Part shown: positions 1-11,985 of the stretch, piece after piece
How the letters are laid out: each line of letters opens with the position of its first letter
Position numbering within the stretch: the stretch's first letter is position 1
Assembly: GCF_023856365.1 (NCBI RefSeq)
Contig: NC_064548.1
Coordinates: forward strand, 20,756,461-20,820,460
Direction of reading: 5' to 3'
Length of the DNA stretch: 64,000 bases
From: Brienomyrus brachyistius
Lineage: Eukaryota; Chordata; Actinopteri; Osteoglossiformes; Mormyridae
Program-made: the position numbers and the translations under genes
Notes under the pieces: generated by a model
Databases searched by the model: none
Told to the model about the DNA's origin: nothing
Seen by the model: only the letters and a program-made list of their open reading frames with translations

Positions 1-3000
1 GTGGATGTATATCCATATATCTATCGTTTCATTTTCACTGTCCGCTTATCTGATTCGTGTCGCTTTCTCCTGAAAGACAGATTCTGCACGGACAGGGTCA
101 GGGTCACGTTCAAACCCATTCTTCCTGCTTGGCTGGTTCCAGATCTACTTTCCTAATTTTTTATTCACTCATTCAATTCAAATGATTTAATACTCTGATT
201 AACTGTAATAACAGATAGAGGCAATAACTCATTGACAGAGATAAATATGTAGCATCAGAATGATCTGAACATGATTTTATACTGCCCAGCTTATGGACAA
301 AGATGAACCAGTTAATTTTGTTACAGAATTTAATCCATGTGGCACTAGTGGATCATTTAACAGGCACAGTTATGTTTTATGGTTGTTTTTATATGTCTGT
401 GACTGAGCTGGCTTCCCTATAGCTTTTTGTTAATATGATGGCTTGTTCCAGCAGTGCTTTCGCAGCTGATGACTTTTACGGTTTAGGTGTCGTTGGTCAT
501 GCTGCCCTAAAAGAACAGTGAGCCGTACCTTCTGGAATATAAAACCCCTAAAAATCTCTGAACCCTCTCCTTCTCAAAAAGCTTTTCTTCCATCTCAGCA
601 TTAAACGATTCATGGATGTTAATCTTCAAAGCTGGTTTAAACTTAAGTGAGGCTGATTCTAATAACGTTAAGCAGGCAGGACCTTGGTGTCCATACAGGG
701 ATTTAATCAGCAAGCCGTCCCTCACATAAAGTAATCAATAGCTTTCAGAAAAAATAAAGAATTCAGCAGTATTCCACAATTTTATATTATGGCTTTTATG
801 CTTACTGTACTCGACACACAGTAATAAAATCGAGTATTAATGCGGTTGTGTTAATTCTATGAGTGTTCAGGCACCTGAGCCCAATATTGGTGTCACCTTC
901 AGCATCCACTAAAAACTACGAAGAGATGCATCTCTCCTGTAAGATTAGACAGCAGCCTGTGCCACTGTCATAATGCAATTAACATTCTCATGTGTTATAA
1001 AACCACCAGCAAAAATCAATTTTTTTTGCATGTCAGTATTCAGGTTTAGAAAATGATATTTTGTTCAAATGTATAAGTTGCAGATCCATGATAATGGACG
1101 TGGGAGCAATCCGATTTCCATTGCACTCTGGCCAGCGACTCAGGCACATTAACTGGGGTGAACCCAGTGGACAGACTTTCATGATCAAAAGGATTGCTGT
1201 GATTGTTTAAACCAGCAATTGCAGTCAATTTAGGGATCAAACGGCCATCTTACTTCTGAATGACGCAAATAACCCACAAGGAGCACAAAGCATTGTAGGT
1301 ATTTTCAAGGGGGTGCAGAGAATGTCACAGGTACGTTTTTTTTTTCCCCTCACCTCTTTCAGCAGCACTCCTGGGATTTCTGGATGGACTAACAGTTTTA
1401 TTTGTACACGCTTGCTGACATATCCTGGGGCCCACTGTGGAGAACCTTCTTGACGTGAACTTGCCCTGATCTTTGACCCTCAGTTCGGCAGACAGAGTCC
1501 CACTGCTTTTCCACCTTCATTTCACAGCTTCACAGCTTCTTCTCCTGGGTAGCAGAACCACACAAGCAGAGCTTAAAGCACGCAAGGCACAAGGAATTCA
1601 TGTGACACAATGGAGTCAAACACTCCACAGTCTGTTTTTCATCAGCATTCCATAAATCTGTCCATTGTCAGTGACTGGTTATCCAGCCAGGATCTGAAAC
1701 CTTACCTCCAAGTGGCAGGAAATATTCCAGACTGGGAACTACCCCCTCTCCAGCACAGGCCAGCAAATTAAATGAAAGCGAGAGTCCTTACGAAAAGATC
1801 AAGACTCTGCTTTTAATCATCTTCACAGCAGGTAGTTCCTTTCAGTTATAGCCAGCTAACTGGGAAACACCTTATCTCTTGCATGATAAGCACATTTAAA
1901 CTGTTCAAACATATTTGTTTGCCCCACAGTTGCTCTCGATCACCTTAATTAGCTCACAGTTTACCACACCTGAGCCTAATTGGACTCATTAAGCACATTT
2001 TCAGAAAAGCCTTCGTGGCTTCGAGGGAGGGAAGTCCTTCCACGGTGTCTCTCACAGATTCCTGCAATTCTCTCTCCATGTCTCCACACTGTTACCTTAT
2101 ATTCATGCACTGCCCAGTCGCAGAGGTCCAGCCTTTAAAGGGAATTCCTGTGCCAAGCAGAAGCTCACGTTCTTTAATTAGATTTCAGATGATAGGCTGA
2201 AGTCTTCTTACAGGCCTATTACATACTGTAACGTAATACACTTTTAAATGTACTTTTGGTTCCAACGATTATAAGGATGTATTTTAAGAAGCAGGTGGTA
2301 TAACAGTCCAAATGAACAATGGCGATTTGAAGAAGAATACGACCAGATTCATGAGAAAGGACAAAAATGATGGTAGAACGTGTCCATGCGGAGGGCTTCG
2401 CACAACAGAAGGAGCGAATTCCGCGTAGCACCAGCCGCTTCCGCTCCACAGGCTCTAATTAATCCACGTAATTGGACGTGCATAGTTACAGGCAGAGAGC
2501 CTGACAGCTACCTTTCAGAAGGAGCGTAAATTGGCATTCAATTAACTCTGCTGCCGCACGTCCCCGTCTAGCAGCCTGGGGAATCTGTCTCAGAGGGAGG
2601 CAGGCCTGCAAACGTGTTCCTCAGAAGCGCCTCAGCCGGGGATTCCTCGCCAAAAAAAAAAGGTTTCGCTGAGATACGACCCCCATGTGGTGCTGATTTG
2701 AAAAGACGTGGTGAATGGTGAGACTGGTGAGTATCTAAGAGGTTCGGGCGTCACGGATTTGCTGTCTTGGCGGCCAGCACTGATGCTGCCATTGTTCTGT
2801 GCGTGGACTTTGCACGCTCTTCCCATGTCCTGTCGGTTACCTCCAGGCTCTGCTGGTTTCCTCTCAAATTGCTATGTATAAATTGTGCATTGTGCGTGTA
2901 ATATTTAGGGTTACGAGACAAAATTGCCAGCGATGGCTCATTTCCCGGAACTGCTCTCAATCAACATCTGTTATTCACAGCGAGTGATGTAAATGTGCGG

Positions 3001-3600
3001 GGGGCCAGCTTTTGGACCTCATGAAAACATATCATATTGAGCCCCCCACCCAGATCACTCAGGGGCCCTTGGAATTATCTTAATTTCCTCAGCTTTACAG
3101 TGCCCCTGTAAACAAGTCTTAATGATATTCTTCTATTATGATGAGGTGGGCATCTTCTAAGAAGCCAATTTTATGTTAAAAAGCAGTGGAACGATTAATT
3201 AAATATTGGCGCTCATTGATCACTAAAAACAAACTCGTCAGGAATTGATCACTGTCATCAGAAATCTACCTCGCGTATTGGGTTATTTGTACTTAAGCCA
3301 GCGGGTGACTAACATTAGATCACAGGTTCACAATCACGAGAGCTCTGGAAGCTTCAGCTTTTAGCTTAGCTGAAGGTTACATGCTGGCAACTGATTAAGG
3401 AGATCAAGCGATCAGACCCCCAGTGGGAATTAATTCATCTGTTTGACTTTCCCATTACCTGATTTACATCATGAGAAACCCACTGGGCCAGTGCACGTTT
3501 GCCTTGGTATTCAAAACACAACAGCGGCATCAGCAGAGGGCCTGTCAGCATCTCATTAAATGAGAGACCAGGAGCTGACCGCTTCAATTCATCTCAGCTT
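1..3600. other. Gene-free upstream flank with candidate regulatory blocks
   Basis: No coding frame of note. Mostly unique DNA. Three segments (about 1840-2010, 2440-2560, 3030-3600) are complex, repeat-free and dense in TAAT/ATTA cores (for example CCTTAATTAGCTC, CTAATTAATCC, CGATTAATTAAAT), the look of conserved developmental enhancers. Conservation itself was not tested. Confidence 0.35.
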
Positions 3601-3602
3601 CT

Positions 3603-3625
3603 TTTTATATAGCGCCTTTCGCGAC
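3603..3625 (-). repeat. Short LINE/SINE 3'-end remnant (GCGCTATATAAA type)
   Basis: Read on the minus strand it gives GTCGCGAAAGGCGCTATATAAA, the 3'-end signature of a common fish retroelement group also seen near 11300-11370. Very short, so only tentative. Confidence 0.35.
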
Positions 3626-3717
3626 AGAGTCACCCCAGGACTCTTTCCATGAGTGTGTTGCGGTGCATAATTACATCATTTATACAAAATAATACAATAA
3701 CAAGGAGAAAGTGAAGA

Positions 3718-3719
3718 CT

Positions 3720-3803
<84 letters not shown>

Positions 3804-3814
3804 ACGAACGAACG
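3718..3814. repeat. (AAAG)n tetranucleotide microsatellite
   Basis: About 21 AAAG units ending in three GAAC units. The long polar or Lys/Arg and Phe/Leu/Ser frames over it are translations of the repeat, not genes. Confidence 0.97.
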
Positions 3815-4214
3815 CCAGATGACAGTGGAGGAGAGGAAGAAAAAACTCCCAAATAGGGAGAAAGAAAACCTGTGGGGGTCCAAGGTCAACTGGCTGCCCA
3901 GCCCCCCCAGGAATGCTAACATTATAGAAAATTGAATCACCCGTCAGACTGTAGTGTGCCCTTTCACCCAAATATTCTAAGTGAGAAATCTAGCATCTCC
4001 TGACTGAATACAGCCTGGGGGCAGTAGGTCATGTATGGGTTAAGTCCAGGAAGTAGGGCCGAATGGTTGCTGTTAAATCTTGAGAGGCACCGGCTGTTGT
4101 ACCTTTCAGTAAAGCACCTACACGGAATAACTCCAGCTGAAGTTCATGAAGCATAAGTTGGGCGATACTGTTTAAACTAAAAATAAGTCAAATGAATGTG
4201 TGATTCTTGCAATG

Positions 4215-4325
4215 TGTCGGTGCCGCATCCTGGGTTGTTCCCTGCCTTCTGCAACCTGGATAGGCTCAGGACCCCCTGTGACCCTGAATTGGACCAGCTG
4301 TTACAAAAAAAATGGATGGATGGAC
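4215..4325 (+). mobile_element. SINE/L2-like 3'-tail fragment
   Basis: Reads CATCCTGGGTTGTTCCCTGC, then GGATAGGCTCAGGACCCCC, ending AATGGATGGATGGA. This is the same tail found at 40129-40250 and, reversed, at 5843-6141. The head with A and B boxes is missing, so it is a 5'-truncated copy. Confidence 0.7.
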
Positions 4326-4330
4326 TGATG

Positions 4331-5640
4331 GAACCTGACATTCGTTTCCTAAGGGTGGAGACTGACTCGTTCCTCACTATTAGTACCATGCTGTGGAAAG
4401 GTCACACTCAAAGACCCACTGAAAGGCCGGCAATCGTGAGTGAAATTTCAGCCAAAGCCTGAGCACAAGCGAAGGAGAGCAGGAAAACATCGCGATGGAT
4501 GAATGGCGTAGCTGTGCCATTTACAGCCATTAAATAGTCATGACACCAGGAGCGATTGGAGAAAAAGGAGGGAAACATATATACCCACTGTGCAATAAAA
4601 TAATAATCCTGGTTTTAATTATTTATATATGGTTGCAGGGCATAGGCTTCTCCTCAGCTGTGCTTCCAAATATTTTTATACTGATGACATGTTGATTTTA
4701 CTACTTCGGCAGGGGTGTCTTCCAGCAGTAACACAGAGTTGCGAAATGAACATGGGTGGCAGATATTTGTGTTGTTACATGCCAGAGAAAGGGTGCTGAT
4801 GATTCAGTGTCTATCTAGAGCACCTGTTTATAAAGGACTTTCGTCTTGAAAACATTCTTCTGTCGCAGGTGGTAACACGTGGCCATCTAGTGGCCACATT
4901 GAAAGCCTACCGAATTATTAATGTGACCTAATCCTTCACGGTTTAGCCAGCCAGGAATGTTGGTAACTATGTCTCACTCTAAACAGGTCAGGGTATAATC
5001 TCAACCATTTAGAGTCAATAAATGATATGAGCAGTGTGTCTCTAAAAGACAGACCACTGAAATCAATAACAGATCTTATTCAATAATTTATCAAAGGCAA
5101 TACATTATCATTTAAGTGTCAAGCTACAAGGAGACACGTAAGAATTTCATTGTATTTTAGTACATCCCGTACCTACACAATCAGTCTCTGATGTACATTC
5201 AAAACTCTTTCTGATTGTCAGTTTATTGCAATATTTTCCTTGTGGTTATTTATCTACAATAAAAATTAATCTCCTACATGTCCTTCGCAAAGCTCTCATG
5301 ATTACCTTAAGAAATATCCTCCTTCTTATGCTTGCATATTTCAAGAAAAAGAAAATGTATATCCACCATATCCTGGGTGGGGCATCGCAGAAGGTTTCGG
5401 AACCGTGGAAGGGAGCCCACACGACCAGAGGGTTAGCACCCCGGCTCCAAAAGAACCGCCTATTATACAGAAGAAATCATGGTGAAGATTCACAAGTTTA
5501 TTTTCATATGCACAGTAATCAGTCAGTTAGTGTATATAATGAAAATCTTACACTTTGTATTCTGACAACCGCGAGGTAACGCAAATATAAATTAAGGTTC
5601 AAAAAACAGAGTTGAATTAAACATTAAGCCCATCCACTGG
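4331..5640. other. Unique non-coding stretch with a CTCF-like motif
   Basis: No gene seen. GGCCATCTAGTGGCCA at 4881-4896 fits the reverse-complement CTCF core GCCNYCTRGTGG. The frame at 5226-5579 has no recognisable domain or start context and is taken as chance. Confidence 0.3.
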
Positions 5641-5729
5641 GTATGACTGCTTGACCTAACCAGGGTCATGGGGGAGAGAGCCTATCTCAAAAGGCTATAG
5701 GCATGAATCAGACTACAGCCAAATCTCAG

Positions 5730-5842
5730 CATGTTTTGGTACTGGGGGGGGGAACCCATGACTCCACACAGAGAATATGCAAACTGCATGTATGGAGCCC
5801 TGACATGGGTGCAAATACTGGTCCCAGAGGTGTGAGACAACT
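5730..5842 (-). mobile_element. Second, older SINE fragment abutting the first
   Basis: Directly after the truncated tail of the neighbouring SINE the minus strand restarts with TTGTCTCACACCTCTGGGACC, the sequence that lies just behind the A box of the same family. It then runs through a diverged body (GTTTGCATATTCTCTGTGTGG). It lacks both promoter boxes. Confidence 0.6.
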
Positions 5843-6141
5843 GCTTATCCTACTGGGTCGTGGGGGTCCAAAGGCAAGAAACAACCCAAGATGGGGGGCC
5901 AGCCCATCGCAGGGCACACTCACACACCAGTCACTCACACATGCACACTTATGGGCAATTTTAGCTTGTCCAATCAGCCGCCGCATGTTATTGAACTGTG
6001 GGGGAAACCGGAGTACCGGAGGAAACCCCACGACCACATGGGGAGAACATGCAAACTCCACATACATGTGACCCAGGCCGAGACTCGAACCCGGGTCCCA
6101 GAGGTGTGAGACAACAGTGCTAACCACTGCACCACCATGCC
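5843..6141 (-). mobile_element. tRNA-derived SINE, nearly full length
   Basis: On the minus strand it begins GGCATGGTGGTGCAGTGG. An A box TGGTGCAGTGG (6124-6134) matches the tRNA consensus and a B box GGTTCGAGTCT (6081-6091) follows about 33 nt later, the spacing of an internal RNA polymerase III promoter. Then comes a conserved body (GGAGTTTGCATGTTCTCC) and the tail GCCCTGCGATGGGCTGGCC to CAGTAGGATAAGC, where it stops before the usual GGATGG run. It is not a functional tRNA gene. Confidence 0.8.
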
Positions 6142-8480
6142 ATCCTCAAATGGTATACCAATAAGATCATTTATGGTGATAAATATATAAGCACAGTGCA
6201 AGGCAAATGTTATGAGTGTTGCAAAGGAGTAGATAAGTAAGAACTAGATAACTGGGCACTTATAGTGCAAAAAACACAACATATAACGTCGATGACTGGA
6301 GGACCACACAAAGACAGACACCATGATGCGTGCCACCATGATCCATTGTTATATGTCTAATATAAACTTTCAAAAGAGCTTGAACAGTTCGGATGTTCTC
6401 TAAAGCTGTGATGAATCACACTACAGCCAAAGGCCACATCTCCTTCAGACATGCATCCGTATTTACAGATATGAATTTTGTATTTAGCAATCAGATTCTG
6501 TCAAAGATTGATGATGTTTGGTTAGGTTCAAACCAAGACCCCAAACTGGCAAACATCCCAGGGATGCAGCACTGAGCCGCCACTCATCTACTAATGCGAG
6601 TATCTAGAGATGAAAACGAAGCTGCTGAGATGAGTCACCTCCATGAAGGGCAAGTACTAAACCACTGGATGGTGACCCACTGGCCAGAACCAAAAAATTC
6701 CTAAGTTCCGCCCCAGTGTTCACAGAAACATTTCACACAATGCTTGACTCATCGATCGCCAATGACCTACGCACTTCGTGTGCAGCCAGCGTCGACTAAT
6801 GGAAATAGAATCTCAATTTTTGTTTCTTGTCTCTGCCTTGGAAATGATTCCCGGTATCAACATCAACACCATCACATTGACATGTTGAGTTTGCACATTG
6901 TAACTACCTCAGTTGCTTAAGCTCCACCCCTGGCTTATGCCATTAGCAGAAATTGCCAGAAGATGTGAGGTAACTCTTCGTACTACATGGCTCAAAGGTT
7001 AAGGGCTTCAAAAGCTCTGCTAGTTGTGGTTAAGTAGCTTTAGTGAGAAAACAAGCACGAGACCTGGAGCAGGAAAAACAATTTGGGATGGCTCCCCATA
7101 CTATAAGCCCACGGTCTTTCTCATGTTAAGTCTATTATGTCCGCTTTATGACCACATCAAAACACAGATCTATCCAAGGAACGGTCCAGCACCTCAGTAA
7201 AGCTAAGCTAGCTAATGCAATTCTGTTTCCGTGTTTTTGTAGAATGAAATGAACCGGTGTAGAGCCGCATGTACCTGCAAGTATTGGTGAATGTGCAGGT
7301 TCTTTACACCACAGAATCCATCAGAGACTGTTCTTCCCCACTGTCCTCCCTTTGATCTGCCAGATTTAAAAAGCTTTCATACAGATAAATACCAGACAGG
7401 CAGCTACTGATATATCATTTTCACAGCATCCCTCTAGTACATTTTTCCACCTCGCCTGCTTAGACAGAACAATGTCATAATCAAGCTCTGGAGGCCTATT
7501 GATCAAGATGTGTTGCTTACAGCAATGACAGGCATCGTTCAGGATTCACCGTCTACCGAGGCCTGTGATTCTGACACATTCTCTTACATCCCCATCCATC
7601 GTGTGTATTTCACCATTCCAGTACCGGAACAGTTTATCAGACTCGAAGCAAATTCACCACTTAAAATGAGAATCTTATGGAAGACTGCAGCCTGGGTGAC
7701 TATACCGTCGCTTTGCTCCCTACGCTCCTGACAGAGAGGTCACAGCTCATTTCATTCGCGGTATCACTGAGGCTTCTGCGGACAATCAGATTCCGTGTGA
7801 GAGATTTGCCTCATTAACGAAATATCCCCACAGGCAGCAATCGAGGGAGCAGCACACAAATAATAAATAAATTATTGTCACTTAAATACTTAATGTGAGT
7901 TTATAGATGTAGCTCATTTGTAAAAAAAAAAAAAATGGCTGTGCATGTGTTTGCTCCTTTTGTGTGTGACAATGGCAGCAAAATGTTTTTAAGACCATGG
8001 GGCAGAATTTAATTACAATTCAGTTATTAAGCTTCCAAAGAAAACAAACTCTCCAGTTTACGTGCATGACATACCAAGCACACTTCTCTGCATATGTGTT
8101 CATGTTTGTTCTCACTGAAATGCTGCATTCCGAAAAAGAGAGATGTTTCCTCAGCTGAGGAGAATGGCAGCGTGATGTTAGGGGACGGCTCAGAAACACT
8201 GAGAGCACAATCATTTCTGTACTGTTCCAGAAATTCTGTCGGACAATGGGCTACATCACACAGCAAGGTGAGGATCCTAAACAAACACAAATGTCTACAG
8301 TAGGATGGTAGAAGCAGAAGAAATGTAACTCTCTCGAACGTCCAGATCATAGTCTTGACCTTTAACCAACTGAAGCATAGTGACATCACCTCAAAAAAAG
8401 GAACCTGTGCATGGAAATAATAACTGCAAGCAGAAATGTGATAAGGACTGGACCCCAAAAAGCTCTGGGATTATTTTTGT
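6142..8480. other. Unique non-coding stretch
   Basis: Nothing recognisable as a gene. A 21-bp near-identical copy of 5703-5723 occurs at 6411-6431. The rest is mixed-composition DNA without clear repeats. Confidence 0.3.
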
Positions 8481-8483
8481 GAC

Positions 8484-8514
8484 GGGGGTGGGGTAGGGTG
8501 GGGAGAGGGGTGGG
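8484..8514 (+). other. G-quadruplex-forming G-rich tract
   Basis: Six runs of three or more G separated by one- to three-base loops, the pattern of a stable G-quadruplex. Isolated in otherwise AT-rich DNA, about 16 kb above en1. Confidence 0.6.
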
Positions 8515-8569
8515 TATGAGATGTTTAAATGCTGACAAAGACATCAACAGTTACTCACTCAGAAGATGC

Positions 8570-9130
8570 ACATGCGATTCCCAACAAAGGCGGTGAATAA
8601 TGGCTTAATAAAGACACAAAAGGGCAATTTTATATGCAGTTTGTTTATTAAGGTTCTTTAATCAGAGATGACGATCTCATTACAGGCCAAGTACGGCCGG
8701 ATTACTGATGATTCTGGAAGCTTCGCAACGTTTCTCTCACCGCTACAGAGGCTGAATGACGCCTGAGGACATAAAGCTGTAGGCTACAAAATCAGTCCTG
8801 TTATAGAAACACACATCACGCTGCCTCTTATTAACATAGCGGAATAATTTGCAATGGACTTCAATAAATACTCCCAGAATGGGCTCATTCACAATTAATG
8901 AAGGCCTTCAAAAATAAATATATAACTGTCGCTGTTACCTCGGCAACCATGTTCTCCTCCTATAAACTATGCACTTTCCATCCATTTCTGGGAACGTTCT
9001 ATTCACGTCTATTCACCTAGCATGATTTATTCCTCTGCATTGGAGAGAAAGAACATAATTAAATAATTTAAATTAGAGGAAAAGGAAGAGGAGCCACGTA
9101 GCATGTCATTGAAATGGATCACTATGATAT
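8570..9130. promoter_or_regulatory. Candidate conserved non-coding element
   Basis: Repeat-free and complex, with many homeodomain-like cores (TTATTAAGG, CATTACAGG, ACAATTAATGAAGG, CATAATTAAATAATTTAAATTAG). No coding potential. Called by texture and motif density only. Confidence 0.3.
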
Positions 9131-9472
9131 CAGTGGTCGTGGAGGATGGACGTCACTCCAAGAGGAACTTTTACACTGAAATTCACGCATATGCAAATAA
9201 AAACAAGACCAGCTATGAATTTTAGCCAATACTATCATGTGTACTTTGCAAATTCACAATCATTTGTCTACTTATACAAATTAGCTCATCTATTTCCCTT
9301 TTTTTATTATGGTTGTTACACATTTAGAATTTTAGCAAAAAAAATGGTATTCTGGTTTTCACCAATAAAAAAGTAATGTTATGAAATGTGTATATTATGA
9401 ACGTCAGCTTTAGAGCTTCTGACAAAATTGGAACCATGCATCTCCAAAAACACTTTCTCATACAGGTGTCTT

Positions 9473-9491
9473 TAGCGCCCTCATGTGGCCA
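9473..9491 (-). promoter_or_regulatory. CTCF-like motif
   Basis: TAGCGCCCTCATGTGGCCA on the + strand resembles the reverse complement of the CTCF consensus (GCGCCCCCTNGTGGC) with about two mismatches in the core. Same orientation as those at 4881 and 14354. Confidence 0.35.
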
Positions 9492-9647
9492 GACTCCTAT
9501 ATAACACAAATTGTCTGTAAACGTCAATGTTTCACTTCATTTATTAATTTACATGAACGGTTTAGCCCCATTACAATACTGATTAGGTTGATTTACACTA
9601 GGCCAAGACAATTAGTACTTTTTTCTTCATTTTGAGTAAGGTCAAGC

Positions 9648-9735
9648 TTTTTTCCTGGGTTATTCCCCTCCTTGTGTCCATTGTTTCCGGAATAGACTCC
9701 AGAAGACCCCTGCAATCCTGTAGAGGACAAGTGGA
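9648..9735 (+). mobile_element. Degenerate SINE/L2-like tail fragment
   Basis: TCCTGGGTTATTCCCCTCC, then TGTCCATTGTTTCCGGAATAG and ACTCCAGAAGACCCCTGC follow the family tail with scattered changes. Confidence 0.6.
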
Positions 9736-9997
9736 ACAGAGAAGTTGTACACCTTGCTAAAAATGCTTGGCACTTGTCTGAATTACCCAGACCCAGAGCT
9801 CACCTTGAGCTCTCAGTGTTCCTTCTGGTACCTGTAGTGTCATGTGATATTTCCTTGCCTGAAGGCATCTAGACAAAATTGCTGTATGGTAGGTAGGGGT
9901 TCTGTTGGAAGAAACCTATGAAAAACGACGGAAAAAGTGTCCCAATGACCCAAGGCGTAGCTGAGAGAAAACACACTGAACGAAGCACTTTGAGTAC

Positions 9998-10085
9998 AAT
10001 TTCTATCCATCCATCTTCCAACTGTTTATCATGGTCAGAGTCCAGAGGGAACCCGGAGTCAATCCCAGACAGCTGAGGGCACAAA
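9998..10085 (-). mobile_element. Degenerate SINE/L2-like tail fragment
   Basis: Starts ATCCATCCATCTTCCAACTG on the + strand, the reverse of the GGATGG tail, then diverged tail sequence ending GCTGAGGGCAC. Confidence 0.5.
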
Positions 10086-10384
10086 TATTGGGTTTGGAAA
10101 ACCGTTTGATCAGAAGTAGAAAGTAAAGGTCCAGATCCAGACCTCGATTTTGTTTCAACCAACCAGTTGAGTCCTCTGTGACTGTGACTCTTTATGCATA
10201 ATGGTTGAAACAAAATCTCAGTCTGGATTTGTACTTCCTGAACCTGCCCTTTCCACCTCTGAATTTAATCCCAATAATGCCCAAGTTGCAGAATGACTTT
10301 GACGGATCTAGTTGCAACAATGAAAAGTTGCTCGCATCCTTCGGAAAATGCCGTATGACCACCTGCTTTCTTCAGGCTCATTTT

Positions 10385-10815
10385 ATTTTCATTTCATTGG
10401 TTTATAAAGCACCCTGAAAACAACAATTGTTGCCCAAAGTGCCGTACGCCCCTAAAGGAAAGTCAAACAGTAAAAGGGGCTAAAATAAAATACCAATAAT
10501 TATATACAATTACAATCAAACTGAACAATCTACAAAATACACAGATAACAACATAAATCAAAATAATGTCAAGCAAAATGTTTAGCCACAATCAAAAGCT
10601 AGTCTTAAAAGGAACATTTTCACTCTGGATTTGAAGGCATTGAGTGATGGGGAGGATCTGATGTATAGTAGCAAAGTGTTACGGATAGTGAGGTACATCC
10701 ACAGCGAAGGTGTGGCCACCCTTCTGCTCACTTCAGCGATGCAGGGAATGTGGACAGTCCTGTACATTTTCACCTATAGAATTCTGACCTGTAAACAGCC
10801 AGTTCAGCTTCTAAG
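10385..10815 (-). pseudogene. LINE fragment: C-terminus of a non-LTR ORF2 plus 3' UTR
   Basis: The minus-strand frame at 10582-10773 ends IRSSPSLNAFKSRVKMFLLR, then LAF. This matches the usual end of fish non-LTR reverse transcriptase proteins (SLSSFKSKLKTFLFRLAF-like). Beyond its stop the minus strand continues with GCACTTTGGGCAACAATTGT and GGTGCTTTATAAA, the matching 3' UTR end. Only the last 60 or so residues survive, so this is a dead 5'-truncated copy. The clade cannot be fixed from so short a piece. Confidence 0.55.
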
Positions 10816-10849
10816 GTGCAGCATATAGTTCTATCCATGGAATTGTGTG

Positions 10850-10871
10850 GGCTGGACATTGTTGTCCAGCC
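10850..10871. repeat. Short perfect hairpin
   Basis: GGCTGGACA and its reverse complement TGTCCAGCC form a 9-bp stem with a 4-base loop. Confidence 0.6.
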
Positions 10872-10874
10872 ATT

Positions 10875-11070
10875 TTTGAACCAATCCACCCTTCTAATTC
10901 CATATATGCTTATCTAATGCAAAGTCACGGTAAACCTGGAGCCTATCCTAGTAAAGTCATGTTAAACAAGCAAGGGACACCCTGAACAGGATATGTCATC
11001 CAAGGGCACATGCAAACACACACTATTAGAATGTTGGAGTAACGAGGCTATTTAAACTGTTTTAGGCATG
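10875..11070 (-). mobile_element. Strongly decayed SINE/L2-like tail
   Basis: CTGGAGCCTATCCTAGTAAAG, GGACACCCTGAACAGG and GGGCACATGCAAACACACAC keep the order of the family tail read in reverse, with many changes. Confidence 0.45.
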
Positions 11071-11299
11071 TAGGTGGGAAAACACAATAGCTTAAACATG
11101 CATGTCTGGGTGGAGGACAGCAAGAGCAGCACACAAGGCCTGTTGATGTGGAGCTGCTGAATGTCTTTCAGAGACCAAGCCCATGTGCAGCTCTGCAGGA
11201 AGCTACACATTCCATTCACAGAGTCCTCTTCCTAGTGCAGAATGCTTCATGGTGAATTTGGCGATGGCTGGACTTACTGCCACTGTGGCCTCAGGCTTG

Positions 11300-11369
11300 C
11301 TTGTTGGGGGTGCGGGCCGGTTATATGTAAAGTGCTTTGTGACAGTGACTGTTGTTAAAAGTGCTATAT
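11300..11369 (+). mobile_element. Retroelement 3' end feeding a pentanucleotide tail
   Basis: GTAAAGTGCTTTGTGACAGT with GTTGTTAAAAGTGCTATATG is the standard 3' end of a fish LINE/SINE group, which normally continues into AATTG repeats. Here it runs straight into the repeat at 11370. Confidence 0.55.
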
Positions 11370-11520
11370 GAATTGAATTCAATTGAATTCAATTCAATTC
11401 AATTGAATTCAATTCAATTGAATTCAATTCAATTCAATTGAATTCAATTCAATTCAATTGAATTCAATTCAATTCAATTGAATTCAATTCAATTCAATTC
11501 AATTCATTTCAATTCAATTG
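11370..11520. repeat. Alternating AATTG/AATTC pentanucleotide array
   Basis: About 30 five-base units in which AATTG and AATTC units alternate irregularly. This creates many GAATTC and CAATTG palindromes and long self-complementary stretches. It probably grew from the tail of the retroelement just upstream. Confidence 0.95.
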
Positions 11521-11805
11521 ATGATGGATGGACTCCTGGCGAAGAACAGACTTCTGGATGCATGTGAATCTGGAAAATAGGCCAAAAGGCAAAATGGAGA
11601 AACGGCGGAGTTCTCTATACCTGGAGTTGTGTACGAGCCACATCTCTTGCAGACTGCTTTGGAAGCATTTCCACAATAGGTATAACTCCACAAACTGTAC
11701 CACAATTCTCTAGCACATGTAAGTATTATTCCAACATAAAGTGGTTTCATTTCTAATAGAATGTTTCCTGACTCTCTCAGCTTTGGTGATGTTTGAGATT
11801 GTTAT

Positions 11806-11985
11806 GGAGATGAGATGAGATGAGATGAGAAAAGATAAGATAAGATAAGATAAGATAAGATAAGATAAGATAAGATAAGATAAGATAAGATAAGATAAGA
11901 TACGATAAGATGAGATGAGATGAGATGAGATGAGATGAGATGAGATGAGATGAGATGAGATAAGATAAGATAAGATAAGATAAGA
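11806..11985. repeat. Compound TGAGA/TAAGA pentanucleotide array
   Basis: Blocks of TGAGA, then TAAGA, then TGAGA, then TAAGA units, about 36 units in all. The long Leu/Ile/Ser frames on the minus strand are translations of it. Confidence 0.95.

Noticed and set aside
3630..3971. Long Phe/Leu/Ser and Lys/Glu/Arg frames
   Set aside because: They are translations of the AAAG microsatellite on both strands, with no coding signal outside it.
6081..6134. tRNA gene on the minus strand
   Set aside because: A and B boxes are present but they belong to a SINE head; no cloverleaf with a proper acceptor stem or anticodon arm follows.
10205..10417. 70-codon plus frame
   Set aside because: Overlaps a LINE 3' UTR read in reverse and has no domain.
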